Of a stretch of DNA of 64,000 nt, positions 42,068 to 51,801 are shown piece after piece. The notes under the pieces are model-generated. The model did no database searches. It was not told where the DNA came from and worked only from the letters and a program-made list of their open reading frames with translations. The position numbers were made by a program, and so were the translations under genes. Source of the stretch: Hyphomicrobium sp. (GTDB lineage Bacteria; Pseudomonadota; Alphaproteobacteria; Rhizobiales; Hyphomicrobiaceae); assembly GCA_002928955.1 (NCBI GenBank), contig PERT01000006.1, forward strand, positions 21,621 through 85,620, in the 5' to 3' direction. Position 1 is the stretch's first letter. The number at the start of each line of letters is the position of its first letter.

Positions 42068-44815
42068 ATGAAAAGCAGAATCTGCGCGATTTCGGCGTTG
42101 GCAGGATTGGCAGCAACGCAGGCATGGGCCCAGGCACCGCAACAGGCGCCCGTCGGCGGAGCAGCGCCTGCTGCTGGCGCCGCAGCACCGGCCACGCCGG
42201 CGGCGCCAGGCCAGGCAGCAACGCCTGTTCAGGTTGAGCCAGTTCCGGCGACACCTGCAGATCAGAGCCAACTGCCGCCGGTGGACGTGATACAGAAGAA
42301 GGCCCCGGCGCCCGCTCCGAAGCAGCAGTCCGCGTCTGCGCCCAAGGCCAAAGTCGCCAAGCAAGCGGCGCCTGCACCCAAGCAAAAGCAGGCCGCACCC
42401 GCTCCGCAGGCGGCAGCGCAGCCCGATCCGCAGATCCCATCGGTTCCCGTCGCTGCTCAGCCGTCGATCGATGTCCAGCGCGCGGCCGGCGATGTCGTAC
42501 GCACCACTCCCTTCGGCAATTCCGAGATTGCAATCGAGAAAGTGCCGGGTAGCGTGAGCACCGTGTCCGCCGCGACAATCGCCGAGTCTGGCAGCAACGA
42601 ACCGCAAGACGTGCTGCAGAAGAACGTGCCGGGTATCATTCTGAGCGACGCTGGCGGCAACGAGCTCCGCTCTCAGGTCGACTATCGCGGCTTTGGTGCC
42701 GGCTCGCTCAACGGCTTCCCGCAAGGCCTTGCCGTCTACCAAAACGGCGTCCGCATCAACGAGGTTTTCGGCGACACCGTGAATTGGGACATTCTGCCGA
42801 AAAACGCCATCAGCGACATTACCGTGCTCTCTGGCAACCCAATCTTCGGTCTCAATGCCATTGGTGGCGCGGTCAGCGTCGTGACCAAGGACGGTTTTCA
42901 ATTCCAAGGCGTCGAGATCGAAGCCTTGTTCGGTTCGTTCGGGCGCAAGCAAGTCGGCGTGCAGGTCGGCCAGCAGAGCGGGCCGTTCGCATTGTATTTT
43001 GCCGGAGAGGCAATCGACGAGAACGGCTGGCGCGATTTCTCACCGACCGAAGTCAAGCGCGGATTCGTCGACCTCGGCTTCAAGAAAGAGGGTGTCGAGG
43101 CCCACTTCAACCTAACGTTCGGCGACAGCAAGGCTGGCATCGTCGCAGCGTCCCCGGTCGAGCTTCTGGAGATTGATCGCGCACGCACGTTCACTTCACC
43201 GCAGACCACGGATATCGAAGTTTTCATGCCGTCGTTCAACGCCTCGGTAAAAGTAACCGAAACACTCACGTTGTCGGGGCTTGCTTACTATCGCCGGTTG
43301 CGCTCCAGGGTCGTCGACGGCAACGTTGCGGAGCTGGAGAAGTGCGACGAGGTGATCGGTGAAAATCCGGGAGCGGATGCGTCGGGTGTGACTGATGGCA
43401 ATAACCTCTGCGCTGAAGAGCTCGAAGGAAATGAAATCGAGCAGGTTGAAGATGCGTTCGGCAATCCGATATCGCCGGCCCGCATCGGTGCCCTCGATTT
43501 CGATGATGTCACCTTGGGGGCGATCGACCGGATCAAGACCGATTCCGAGAGCTTCGGCTTCGGGCTGCAGGCCGTCGACAAGCGAAGTATCCTTGGCTTT
43601 CGCAATCATTTTGTGGTCGGCGCAAGCTACGACCAGGGCAAGGTCGATTACCGCACGAGCTCTGAGCTCGGCGTGATTGGTGACCGCTTCGTGGTTGCCG
43701 GTTCTGGCATCATCATCGCCGAGCCCGACGACTTCGCGTCGCGGCGCGTTGCAGTCGACACCAAATACATTGGGGTGTACGCGCTGAACGCGGTCGATGT
43801 CACGGATCAGCTGACGATCACCTTCGGCGGGCGCTTCAACTACGCCAAAGTCGACCTTGAGGACTTGAGTGGCGAATTCCCCGAGATCACGTCCCAGCAC
43901 AGCTTCCAGAGGTTCAATCCGACGGTTGGTGCAACCTATGAGATCGTGCCCGGCATCACGCTGTTCGGCGGCTACTCGGAGGCCAACCGCGCGCCGACAC
44001 CGGCCGAGCTCGCTTGCGCCAATCCCGAAAATCCTTGCCCGATCGAAAGCTTCCTGACCGACGACCCGCCGCTGGAGCAGGTCGTCTCCAAGACCTTCGA
44101 GGTGGGGCTGCGTGGCAAAATGAAATCCAGCGACGGCTGGCAGCGGCTCGATTGGGGCCTCAGCTTGTTCCGCACCTTGAACGAAGACGACATCTTGTTT
44201 GTTGCTTCCTCGATCACCGGCCGAGGCTTCTTCTTCAATGCTGGCGAAACCCTTCGTCAGGGCGTCGAGGCGAGCCTTAAGTATAAGTACGGTCCACTCT
44301 CGACCTACGCCAGCTACAGCTACGTCGAGGCGACCTACGAGACGCCGAACGAGTTCTCTTCGCCCAACAATCCTTTTGCGACGCCTTGCGTGACGGTGCC
44401 GGAAGAAAGCTGCATCAACGTCGAGGACGGCGACAGCATACCCGGTATTCCCAATCATCGAGTGAAGGCCGGGTTCGACTATCGCGTGACACCGCGCTGG
44501 AAGGTGGGCGCCGACGTGATCTATGCCTCGGGCCAGCACTTTTTCGGTGACGAGGCCAATCTGCTCGACAAGCTCGGTGGCTACACCCGCGTCGACCTTT
44601 CGACCTCATACGATCTGACGAGCAACATCCAGGTTTTTGCCTTCGCCAAGAACGTGTTCGACAAGAATTATGGCCTGTTCGGCACGCTGTTCGATGCCGA
44701 GGAGGCGCCGGGAGATCCGGTGGCGCCGGGTTTCTCGTTCAATCCGGACCAGCCGCGCTCGATCGTGCCAGGGGCTCCGGTTTCGGTTTACGGCGGCGTA
44801 AAAGTCAAATTCTGA
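42068..44815 (+). CDS. TonB-dependent outer membrane receptor
   Basis: A 915-residue receptor. The signal peptide ends at ATQAWAQ, then comes an unusually long Pro/Ala/Gln-rich region of about 120 residues. The plug domain has GSVSTVSAATIAESG, DVLQKNVPGI and YRGFGAGSLNGFPQGLAVY. The beta-barrel ends in VKVKF, with the terminal Phe typical of outer-membrane proteins. ATG 42068 was chosen because it immediately precedes the signal peptide. The substrate cannot be told. It is flanked by tonB-exbDB and a two-component system. Confidence 0.92.
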   Translation: MKSRICAISALAGLAATQAWAQAPQQAPVGGAAPAAGAAAPATPAAPGQAATPVQVEPVPATPADQSQLPPVDVIQKKAPAPAPKQQSASAPKAKVAKQAAPAPKQKQAAPAPQAAAQPDPQIPSVPVAAQPSIDVQRAAGDVVRTTPFGNSEIAIEKVPGSVSTVSAATIAESGSNEPQDVLQKNVPGIILSDAGGNELRSQVDYRGFGAGSLNGFPQGLAVYQNGVRINEVFGDTVNWDILPKNAISDITVLSGNPIFGLNAIGGAVSVVTKDGFQFQGVEIEALFGSFGRKQVGVQVGQQSGPFALYFAGEAIDENGWRDFSPTEVKRGFVDLGFKKEGVEAHFNLTFGDSKAGIVAASPVELLEIDRARTFTSPQTTDIEVFMPSFNASVKVTETLTLSGLAYYRRLRSRVVDGNVAELEKCDEVIGENPGADASGVTDGNNLCAEELEGNEIEQVEDAFGNPISPARIGALDFDDVTLGAIDRIKTDSESFGFGLQAVDKRSILGFRNHFVVGASYDQGKVDYRTSSELGVIGDRFVVAGSGIIIAEPDDFASRRVAVDTKYIGVYALNAVDVTDQLTITFGGRFNYAKVDLEDLSGEFPEITSQHSFQRFNPTVGATYEIVPGITLFGGYSEANRAPTPAELACANPENPCPIESFLTDDPPLEQVVSKTFEVGLRGKMKSSDGWQRLDWGLSLFRTLNEDDILFVASSITGRGFFFNAGETLRQGVEASLKYKYGPLSTYASYSYVEATYETPNEFSSPNNPFATPCVTVPEESCINVEDGDSIPGIPNHRVKAGFDYRVTPRWKVGADVIYASGQHFFGDEANLLDKLGGYTRVDLSTSYDLTSNIQVFAFAKNVFDKNYGLFGTLFDAEEAPGDPVAPGFSFNPDQPRSIVPGAPVSVYGGVKVKF

Positions 44816-44862
44816 AGTCATACGAAATGGTTGCCGCGTTTGGCCGGCAACACAATGCCAAC

Positions 44863-44890
44863 GGTGCCAGCTTCGGCCGGCACCTTTTTT
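44863..44890 (+). terminator. Rho-independent terminator after the receptor gene
   Basis: The stem GGTGCC/GGCACC closes a GC-rich 10-base loop and is followed at once by six T residues (44885-44890). It lies 48 bases past the receptor stop. A second stem TTGCC/GGCAA sits just before it. Confidence 0.8.
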
Positions 44891-44992
44891 GTTCCTGCCG
44901 AACAATGGCAAGCTTACGATCACGCGGCACTTGCGCCGAGAGGTGAAATGTAATGTAATGTTATATTCTATCATTATTTTGGATGGGTTCGC

Positions 44993-46375
44993 ATGTCGCT
45001 GCGCGTTCAGCTGATTACGACCATTGCGCTCGCGCTGCTCGCAACTTTGGGGCTGGGCGCGCTACTGGTGCATTGGCATGCTGTGGAGAAGATCGAGACG
45101 GAAATGACGGCGGCGATCGCGAGCGGGGCGCGCATTGCCCGTAACGCGGTCGACGACGACCATGAGTTCGTCAATCCCAAACGCCGGCTCGTGTTGCTGA
45201 TGGCGGACTTCGATGGCGATCGCCACTTGAGAGCGACAGTGCGCGATAGGTCAGATGCCGTCGTGTTGTCATCGAAGCCCGCACGCACGGACAATCCTGC
45301 ACCGCCGTGGCTCGTGCGCTGGTTGTGGCAGGCGCCCAAGACAACACAACTTCCGCTGCCATCGGCATTCGACGATCACGGACGACTTTTTCTCGAAACA
45401 GACCCAATCAACGAGATCGCAGAAGTGTGGGAGGACTTGCTGATCTACCTCAAGCTGCTTGCCGTGTTCAGCGTGGCGGCGCTCGGAGTGACACTTTTCG
45501 TGCTGGCACGTGCACTTGCCCCGCTACGCCATCTGAATGACGCGTTTCGGCGCATCGGCCGGGGCGACTATGACTTTCAACTGCCAGAGCGCGGACCAAG
45601 TGAACTGTTGGAGTTGTCAAAAGGGTTCAATGCCATGGCCTCTCGGCTTGCGGCCGGCGAAAGCCGCAACAATCAGCTTGTCGATCAGCTGAGCCGGGTT
45701 CAGGAAGAGGAGCGCGCCGAACTCGCGCGAAACCTCCATGACGAGGTCAGTCCGCTGCTGTTTTCTGTCGATGTCGATGCCACGACGATCCGGCATCTGG
45801 CGGTCGAAGGCCGGATCGACGCGATTCGTGACAAAGCGGACTTGATTCAGGCCGCCATCGGCAGCATGAAATCCAACGTACGCGGCATCCTTGAGCAGCT
45901 GCGGCCGCCCATGGAAGAGGATCGTGACTGGCGCGCGGCGATTCGTGAGCTGATTGCGTTCTGGCGGGAGCGATTTCCTGAGGTGGAGTTTCGCCTCGAC
46001 ATCGCGGTGTTCGAGTGTCCGCCAGCCGTCGGTCTGGTGTTGAGATACGTCACCGGGGAGTGCGTTGGAAATGCGCTGAAACATGCCGCGCCGAAGTATG
46101 TCGAGCTTTCGATTTCAACCCACGAGGGGTTTGCGATCGCAACCGTGATAGACGACGGCAGCGGCTTGCGCGATGGGCAGGCAGGATATGGGTTTGGTAT
46201 TGTCGGGATGCGCGAACGTGTCGAACGCGCGGGAGGCTCGTTCGAGATGCGCGCGCGGGGTGGAAGTCCTGGACTAGCCGTCACGGCGAGGTTGCCGTTG
46301 TCGAACGATCGACGCAGTCGTCATGGAAATCCCGTGGACAGTTCATTTGGCGATGTCTTGGTGCAGGCACAATGA
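44993..46375 (+). CDS. Sensor histidine kinase, NarX/UhpB type (HAMP-HisKA_3)
   Basis: A 460-residue kinase. Membrane spans are at about residues 8-25 and 153-175 around a periplasmic sensor. A HAMP segment (ALAPLRHLNDAFRRIGRGDYD) follows, then the HisKA_3 phospho-acceptor in ERAELARNLHDEVSP. The degenerate ATPase domain ends GYGFGIVGMRERVERAGG. It overlaps the LuxR-type regulator by 4 bases and lies behind the receptor gene, beyond a terminator. The signal is unknown. Confidence 0.9.
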   Translation: MSLRVQLITTIALALLATLGLGALLVHWHAVEKIETEMTAAIASGARIARNAVDDDHEFVNPKRRLVLLMADFDGDRHLRATVRDRSDAVVLSSKPARTDNPAPPWLVRWLWQAPKTTQLPLPSAFDDHGRLFLETDPINEIAEVWEDLLIYLKLLAVFSVAALGVTLFVLARALAPLRHLNDAFRRIGRGDYDFQLPERGPSELLELSKGFNAMASRLAAGESRNNQLVDQLSRVQEEERAELARNLHDEVSPLLFSVDVDATTIRHLAVEGRIDAIRDKADLIQAAIGSMKSNVRGILEQLRPPMEEDRDWRAAIRELIAFWRERFPEVEFRLDIAVFECPPAVGLVLRYVTGECVGNALKHAAPKYVELSISTHEGFAIATVIDDGSGLRDGQAGYGFGIVGMRERVERAGGSFEMRARGGSPGLAVTARLPLSNDRRSRHGNPVDSSFGDVLVQAQ

Positions 46376-46989
46376 AGATCCTGGTCATCGACGACCACGT
46401 GGTTGTGCGCGAAGGCGTGCAGCGGTTGCTGGCCACTTTGCCCAATATCGAAGTGATAGTTGTCGAAGATGCTCGAGATGCTCTGACAGTATACAGAAAA
46501 TCTCTGCCCAGCTTGGTTATTCTTGACATCAACCTCGATGGCAGCAGTGGCCTCGAGTTCCTTCAGCGGCTGCTGGTGTACGACAAATCAGCTCGCATCA
46601 TCATGTTCACGATGCACGCGGAACCAAGCTATGTCGCGCGTGCGATCCGGGCTGGCGCCATGGGCTATGTCAGCAAAAGCTCGCCAGCCGACGAGCTGAT
46701 CGAGGCAGTGAACAAGGTGGCTGCCGGAGAGCGCTACATTGCGCGGGCGCTCGCCAATAGCCTAGCATCCGGCCCCAACCCGCCGGAAGATCCCTACCAC
46801 AGTCTCTCCAATCGGGAGGTCGAGATCCTGCGGCTGCTCGGCGAAGGCAAGAGCGTTGCGCAGATCGCCGCAACCTTTGGCATTGCCTACAAAACCGTCG
46901 CCAACTCGTGCACGACGCTCAAGACAAAGCTTGGCCTCCAGCGGACTGCCGACCTCATCCGGTTGTCGATCGAACGGCGCGACCGCTGA
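46372..46989 (+). CDS. LuxR/NarL-family response regulator
   Basis: A 205-residue regulator beginning MKILVIDDHVVVREGVQ, with phospho-acceptor Asp in LVILDINLDGSSGLE and Lys in GYVSKSSPADEL. The C-terminal LuxR helix-turn-helix reads LSNREVEILRLLGEGKSVAQIAATFGIAYKTV. ATG 46372 overlaps the kinase stop, so the two are a matched pair. It is the last gene before the crtC-crtD part of the PGC and converges on crtC with 13 bases between. Confidence 0.93.
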   Translation: MKILVIDDHVVVREGVQRLLATLPNIEVIVVEDARDALTVYRKSLPSLVILDINLDGSSGLEFLQRLLVYDKSARIIMFTMHAEPSYVARAIRAGAMGYVSKSSPADELIEAVNKVAAGERYIARALANSLASGPNPPEDPYHSLSNREVEILRLLGEGKSVAQIAATFGIAYKTVANSCTTLKTKLGLQRTADLIRLSIERRDR

Positions 46990-47002
46990 AGGTTAGCAGC
47001 TT

Positions 47003-47941
47003 TCACAACCGGCCGGCGCGACGCGGCATGCGGAACGGGAGCATGGCTTTGACCAACGGCATTCGGAAGCGGTTCAGTGAAAGGCTCTCGTGCATTGCGA
47101 CAGTGTCCTCACCGAAGATGCGGGTCGACAGCATCGAGCGGGAATAGAATGGCGTGTCCTCGAGCGTCTTGAGTACGCGGGGTACGTGGCCGATGTCGGC
47201 ACGGGTCTTGCGCTCAACGCGCCACAGCGTCTTGGGTAGAGCGGCAGGTTCGGGTCCGATGTGTTCGTCGACATTGCCCTGGTGATCGAACCGCAGCGCG
47301 AGGGAACGTTTGGCGCCATCGGGGAGCGTGACATCATAGAGCACGGCACTGCCGTCATCCAGTGATGCGCGCGCCCAATCCCAGCGGTCGAAGCCCGCTT
47401 CCAGGCTTTCGCTGCCGCGGTTGATGTCGAAGTACCCGCGACCATTCCATGAGAGCGAGGGCTGCTTGAGGTCCACTTCGATGCGGGCGCTGGGGGCGAT
47501 CGGGTGCCAATCGTGGCGGCTGTTGTGGTCGAGGGCAAACACTTTCGTGTTGAGGCCTTCCGGATGAATGCGAATCTCGCCGCGGAGTCTTGATGGAAAC
47601 GGCACCGTTATTTCATTGACCGCGATACGAAGCGTCTTGCCGTCCCAGTCGAGCTGGCTCGGCCCGACGGCCAGTTGGGTGCGGTTGCGCGAGACAGCTT
47701 CGCGTCCGCGCTCGGTCATGGCCCAGCGGTGCCCACCTGCGCCGTAGAGCGCAATGTTGAGAGCCGAGTGATCGAGCGGATCGTGGCGGCCGGACCAAGC
47801 GTAGTAGGGCGAGAAAACGCTGCCGAGAAATGCGATGAGCGTGATGGCGTGCCGACCGTCGTCGCTCAAGCCGTCGACATACCACCACGCATAGCCACCG
47901 GGCGGGACGTCCGCGTCGAAGCAAGGCTCTTCAAGACGCAA
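47003..47941 (-). CDS. crtC: Carotenoid 1,2-hydratase CrtC
   Basis: Hydratase that adds water to the psi end group of neurosporene/lycopene in the spirilloxanthin/spheroidene series. The family N-terminus DADVPPGGYAWWYVDGLSDDGRHAIT starts about 8 residues after a TTG at 47941, the only plausible start near it. That start overlaps the 3' end of crtD by 76 bases. The frame itself is open up to 48214, deep inside crtD. HTIWMGQ-like desaturase motifs are absent. The pairing with crtD is the usual PGC arrangement. The gene is certain; its start is not. Confidence 0.88.
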   Translation of the reverse strand: MRLEEPCFDADVPPGGYAWWYVDGLSDDGRHAITLIAFLGSVFSPYYAWSGRHDPLDHSALNIALYGAGGHRWAMTERGREAVSRNRTQLAVGPSQLDWDGKTLRIAVNEITVPFPSRLRGEIRIHPEGLNTKVFALDHNSRHDWHPIAPSARIEVDLKQPSLSWNGRGYFDINRGSESLEAGFDRWDWARASLDDGSAVLYDVTLPDGAKRSLALRFDHQGNVDEHIGPEPAALPKTLWRVERKTRADIGHVPRVLKTLEDTPFYSRSMLSTRIFGEDTVAMHESLSLNRFRMPLVKAMLPFRMPRRAGRL

Positions 47942-49425
47942 CGGGCTGCGAGCCGTCCCGAAATCGCCGCCATCGGCACGCCGGGCCCCGGATGCACGCT
48001 GCCACCCGCCAGGAACAGGCCGCGAATGGGCGTCTCCGATGCGGGCCTCCGGAACGAGGCCATCAAGCCGTGTGTGGCCGCTCCGTAAAGAGCCCCACCC
48101 CTCCCCGGAAAAAGCCGGTTGAAGTCCCGGGGCGTCGTGACCGTGGTTGCCCCGGGCTGCCGTTTGAGATTGAGGCCCGATGCCTCCAATCGCCTCATAA
48201 GGTTTTCCTCGCATCGCGCGATCTCCTTGTCGTCATAGGGGTCGGTGTCGCCCGTCGCGGGCGCGTTGATCAGGCACAGCATGCGCTCGGGCCGGCCGCT
48301 CGACGATCCCCCGCCGCGGAGGTCATCGGAGCGATCCTGGGCGCAGAGGTAGACTGTCGGGTCACGCGGGGTGCGGCCATTCTCGAAGATGTCCGAGAAT
48401 TCGGCCTGGTAGCCGGGCGGGAAGAACACGTTGTGCCGGACCAGCGGGAAGCCGGTGGCTTCGGCCTCGAAGGCAAACGTGACCGCGGAGAGCGAGCGGG
48501 GGCTGCGGGCAACGCCGGGCACTGCCGCCTGCATGCCGTCGCCGAGCAGTCCGCAGGCCAAAGCCGCGGCGTCGGCATTGCAGATCACCGCCTCGGCCGC
48601 GATATCTTCGCCGGAAGCCAAGCGGACGCCCGTGACGCGGCCCTTGTTCGAGAGAATTTGTGATGCCTTCGCACCATAGCGGATCGTGGCGCCATGCTGG
48701 GTTGCCAGCGCGGCCAGTGTGGCGGCGAGTTTGTGCATCCCGCCCCTGATCGACCACACGCCCTGCTGCTCGACGTGGGCGATGAGCATGAGCGTGGCCG
48801 GCGCGGCGAAGGGCGAGGACCCGCAATAGGTAGCGTAGCGCGCGAACAATTGCTGGAGGCGGGGATCGCGGAAGTAGCGGGCGAGTTCGTTCCACATCGT
48901 AATATGCGGCTGGATATGACGAAGGCTCATCAGGCCGGGAAGACCCATGCGCACAATGAGACTTGGTATGCTCGGACGACTGGCAGTCATGAACGGGCGT
49001 TCAAGGAGGTCGTACATGCGTTGCGCGTCGGCGGCGAATTGGCGGTAGCCGTCAGCTTCCCTGCGCCCTGCGAAGGCGGCGATCGCCTCGATGCTGTCGT
49101 CGAGCGAGGCATGGAGATCGAGCTGCTCCTCCGTGCTCCAGGCATGGCGGGCCAGGATTTTAAGCGGTTCGAGTTCGAGGTGGTCATCGAGCGAGGCGCC
49201 GACATCGGCGAACAGCTCGTCAAAAACCCACCGCATGGTGAAGACGGTGGGGCCGGCGTCTATGCGGACGTGCCCTTGCGCGCCGATGGGCACCTCGCGC
49301 ATTTTTCCGCCGGGTGTTGCGGCGGCCTCCAAGAGCGTGACGTGAAGGCCATTGGCCGCAAGCTCCAGGGCCGCAACCAAACCGGCTACTCCTGCACCGA
49401 CCACGATGATCCTTTTGGCGTGCAC
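47866..49425 (-). CDS. crtD: Methoxyneurosporene/hydroxy-carotenoid 3,4-desaturase CrtD
   Basis: A 519-residue FAD-dependent desaturase: IIVVGAGVAGLVAALELAANG near the N-terminus, GGKMREVPIGAQGHVRIDAGPTV next, and FLAGGSVHPGPGVPMAAISG near the end. The HVRIDAGPTVFTMRWVFDELF block is CrtD-like, unlike the CrtI version at 794-2341. GTG 49425 directly precedes the nucleotide-binding fold; an ATG at 49542 would add 39 residues. It introduces the 3,4 double bond in acyclic carotenoids. It is divergent from crtE, with a PpsR-type site between them. Confidence 0.9.
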   Translation of the reverse strand: MHAKRIIVVGAGVAGLVAALELAANGLHVTLLEAAATPGGKMREVPIGAQGHVRIDAGPTVFTMRWVFDELFADVGASLDDHLELEPLKILARHAWSTEEQLDLHASLDDSIEAIAAFAGRREADGYRQFAADAQRMYDLLERPFMTASRPSIPSLIVRMGLPGLMSLRHIQPHITMWNELARYFRDPRLQQLFARYATYCGSSPFAAPATLMLIAHVEQQGVWSIRGGMHKLAATLAALATQHGATIRYGAKASQILSNKGRVTGVRLASGEDIAAEAVICNADAAALACGLLGDGMQAAVPGVARSPRSLSAVTFAFEAEATGFPLVRHNVFFPPGYQAEFSDIFENGRTPRDPTVYLCAQDRSDDLRGGGSSSGRPERMLCLINAPATGDTDPYDDKEIARCEENLMRRLEASGLNLKRQPGATTVTTPRDFNRLFPGRGGALYGAATHGLMASFRRPASETPIRGLFLAGGSVHPGPGVPMAAISGRLAARCVLKSLASTRTSRPVAMRGGMSTA

Positions 49426-49568
49426 GCCTTGATGCCTTCTCAGCCGCTCGTTTCGATCGCGCCACTGAACGCGACTGGGGCCGCCGTCGATTGCCTTTAA
49501 GCAAGGAACCGTTCGACTGCATATCGACGAAGGCCCAGCCAAAGCCGGTTGACGCGCTTCCGGCTCAG

Positions 49569-49586
49569 TGTCAATTTAACCTGACA
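49569..49586. promoter_or_regulatory. PpsR/CrtJ operator between crtD and crtE
   Basis: TGTCAATTTAACCTGACA is an exact TGT-N12-ACA palindrome with matching TGTCA/TGACA half-sites. A promoter-like pair, TTGCAA (49587-49592) and TACAGT (49609-49614) with 16 bases between, directly follows on the plus strand. The site would thus sit against the -35 of the crtE-crtF-bch-puf superoperon. Confidence 0.8.
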
Positions 49587-49635
49587 TTGCAAATAGACAA
49601 GCAAGTTTTACAGTCAGTGGCAGTGGGGTGTGACG

Positions 49636-50505
49636 ATGGACGCAGCCAGGCGGATCGAGCTCAGCCTCTCATCGCAACTTCAACGATGCGATGTGTCGAC
49701 CTGCCCGAAAGGACTGAGAGAGGCGATGTGGCATGCGGTGATGCCAGCCGGTTCACGCGTGCGACCGAAGCTCAGCCTTGCCGTTGCGCTGGCCTGCGGC
49801 GACCCCTGTCCAGAGGCGGCCGACGCAGCGGCAGCGGCCATCGAGCTTATCCACTGCGCGTCGCTGGTTCACGACGACCTGCCGTGCTTCGACGATGCTG
49901 CCGTTCGGCGCGGCCGGCCCTCTGTGCATGCGGCCTATGGAGAGCGGCTGGCCGTCCTCGCCGGCGACGCCTTGATCATTATGGCTTTCGAGTGTGTGGC
50001 GACAGGTGCAGCGCCCGCGCCTGACCGTATGGCCGCGCTAATCCAGATCATCGCCGCAGCATCCGGTGGCGCGCGCGGCATCACGGCCGGTCAGGCTTGG
50101 GAGTGTGAGCCGCGTGTGGATGTCAGCGCCTACCACCGGCTCAAGACGGGTGAACTTTTTGCAGCGGCGACAGCCGCGGGTGCGGCGGCAGCGGGGGAAA
50201 ATCCAAAAGTGTGGCGGCTGCTCGGCGATCGGTTGGGCGAGGCTTATCAGATCGCCGACGATCTCAGGGATGTGCTCGGCAAAGAATCTGAGATGGGTAA
50301 GCCTGCCGGTCGCGATGCGGATCTCGGACGCCCGACGGCGGTGTGCGAATTGGGTGTGGATGGCGCGGTGGCGCGTGTGCGGCATCTGATCGATGGGGCG
50401 ATCCAGTCGATTCCGCCGTGCGCGGGCGCGGCCGAGTTGCGCGCGCTGGTATTGGAGCAGGCGCGCCGGGTCGTACCGCGTGAACTGACTTTGGTCGCGG
50501 CATAG
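49636..50505 (+). CDS. crtE: Geranylgeranyl diphosphate synthase, PGC-type CrtE
   Basis: A 289-residue prenyl synthase with first motif DDLPCFDD and second YQIADDLRDV. It has KTGELF between them. It starts the superoperon crtE-crtF-bchCXYZ-puf and supplies C20 diphosphate for carotenoids and for the phytyl tail of bacteriochlorophyll. ATG 49636 follows GGGGTG; GTG 49630 is in frame but too close to it. It shares the fold but little motif wording with the other crtE at 2721-3674. Confidence 0.92.
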   Translation: MDAARRIELSLSSQLQRCDVSTCPKGLREAMWHAVMPAGSRVRPKLSLAVALACGDPCPEAADAAAAAIELIHCASLVHDDLPCFDDAAVRRGRPSVHAAYGERLAVLAGDALIIMAFECVATGAAPAPDRMAALIQIIAAASGGARGITAGQAWECEPRVDVSAYHRLKTGELFAAATAAGAAAAGENPKVWRLLGDRLGEAYQIADDLRDVLGKESEMGKPAGRDADLGRPTAVCELGVDGAVARVRHLIDGAIQSIPPCAGAAELRALVLEQARRVVPRELTLVAA

Positions 50506-50508
50506 TTC

Positions 50509-51735
50509 ATGATCAAAGTCGAAGATCGGAGTGCAAAAGTGACGTCCGCATCCCAATCCGCAGGCAAACCGATCGCGATCGCCGCCGAGGCGGATCCAAA
50601 GGCGGAGACCGTCGCGCTGCAATCTTGGCTCGATAGGGCCCTGACCTGGCGCAACCGCATCCTTGCCAAGCCGTCGTTTCAGCGATGGGCCGCAGCGTTT
50701 CCGCTGACCAAGCCGATCGCAGAGCGCAACGCGCGGGCGCTGTTTGATGTCTGCGCTGGCTTTGTCTATTCGCAGGTTCTTCTGGCGTGCATAAAGCTTG
50801 ACCTCTTCTCGATGTTGGCCGATGGCCCATTGACAGTGGCGGACCTTTCGCGCCGGCTTGGGCTCGAAGAGCGGGCGGCGCGTCGGCTACTCAACGCTGC
50901 GGCGTCACTCAAGTTGCTCGACCGGCGCCGCGATGATCGTTTCGGGCTTGGATCTCTGGGTGCGGTGCTGAACGGCAACCCTTCGATCGCAGCGATGATC
51001 GAGCATCATGCCCTGCTCTATGCTGATCTCCGTGACCCTATCGCGCTGCTCAAGGGTGACGTGAAGAAAACCGAACTCGGAACGTATTGGCCCTATGCGG
51101 GTGGTGCTGGTGCGGAGTCTCGGGATCCCGAGCGGGTCCAGACCTACACGCGCTTGATGGCGCAGTCGCAGCCGCTGATCTCCGCGGATATTCTTGATGC
51201 GTACAGCTTCAAAGCGCATCGCTGTCTGCTCGATGTCGGTGGCGGCGACGGAACGTTCCTGAGTTTGGTTCTCGAGCGCGCGCCGCATCTCGCCCTTAAG
51301 CTGTTCGATCTGCCGCCGGTCGCTGCCGAGGCACGGGTGCGGCTCGAAGCGAATGGCCACGGTTCGCGCGTCGAGGTTCATGGCGGAGACTTTCTGGCTG
51401 ATCCCTTGCCCACGGGCGCGGACGTAATCTCGCTGGTGCGTGTGATCTTCGACCATGACGATGCGACAGCGCTGCGGATTCTGACGGCGGTGCGCCGCGC
51501 TCTGCCGCCAAATGGCGTCTTGCTTCTAGCCGAGCCGATGTCTGGAACGCGCGGCGCCGAACCCATAAGCGACGCCTATTTCGGCTTCTATCTGCTCGCG
51601 ATGGGGCGTGGCCGCACGCGCACGCCGGAAGATATGGCGCGCCTGCTGGATGCCGCAGGATTTGGTGTGCCGCAAGTCGTGCCAACCTGCCGGCCGATGT
51701 TCATGAGGCTCTTGAAGGCTTCTCCGCGCAGATAG
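50509..51735 (+). CDS. crtF: Hydroxyneurosporene/demethylspheroidene O-methyltransferase CrtF
   Basis: A 408-residue SAM-dependent O-methyltransferase: N-terminal dimerisation/winged-helix part (LLACIKLDLFSMLADGPLTVADLSRRLGLEERAARRLL) and C-terminal Rossmann part (LLDVGGGDGTFLSLVL, LVRVIFDHDD). It methylates the 1-hydroxyl added by CrtC. It begins 3 bases after crtE. The CrtC-CrtD-CrtF set without crtA in view fits spirilloxanthin-type end products. Confidence 0.92.
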   Translation: MIKVEDRSAKVTSASQSAGKPIAIAAEADPKAETVALQSWLDRALTWRNRILAKPSFQRWAAAFPLTKPIAERNARALFDVCAGFVYSQVLLACIKLDLFSMLADGPLTVADLSRRLGLEERAARRLLNAAASLKLLDRRRDDRFGLGSLGAVLNGNPSIAAMIEHHALLYADLRDPIALLKGDVKKTELGTYWPYAGGAGAESRDPERVQTYTRLMAQSQPLISADILDAYSFKAHRCLLDVGGGDGTFLSLVLERAPHLALKLFDLPPVAAEARVRLEANGHGSRVEVHGGDFLADPLPTGADVISLVRVIFDHDDATALRILTAVRRALPPNGVLLLAEPMSGTRGAEPISDAYFGFYLLAMGRGRTRTPEDMARLLDAAGFGVPQVVPTCRPMFMRLLKASPRR

Positions 51736-51801
51736 CTTCAATCGAGAACCCGCAGGTGGTGGGGCGCCCATCTCGCGGCGAGAAAACTGTCCGGTCAAAA
51801 G

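Noticed and set aside
47992..49500. Long plus-strand open frames opposite crtD
   Set aside because: GC-rich shadow frames of crtD; the minus strand carries a full FAD desaturase.
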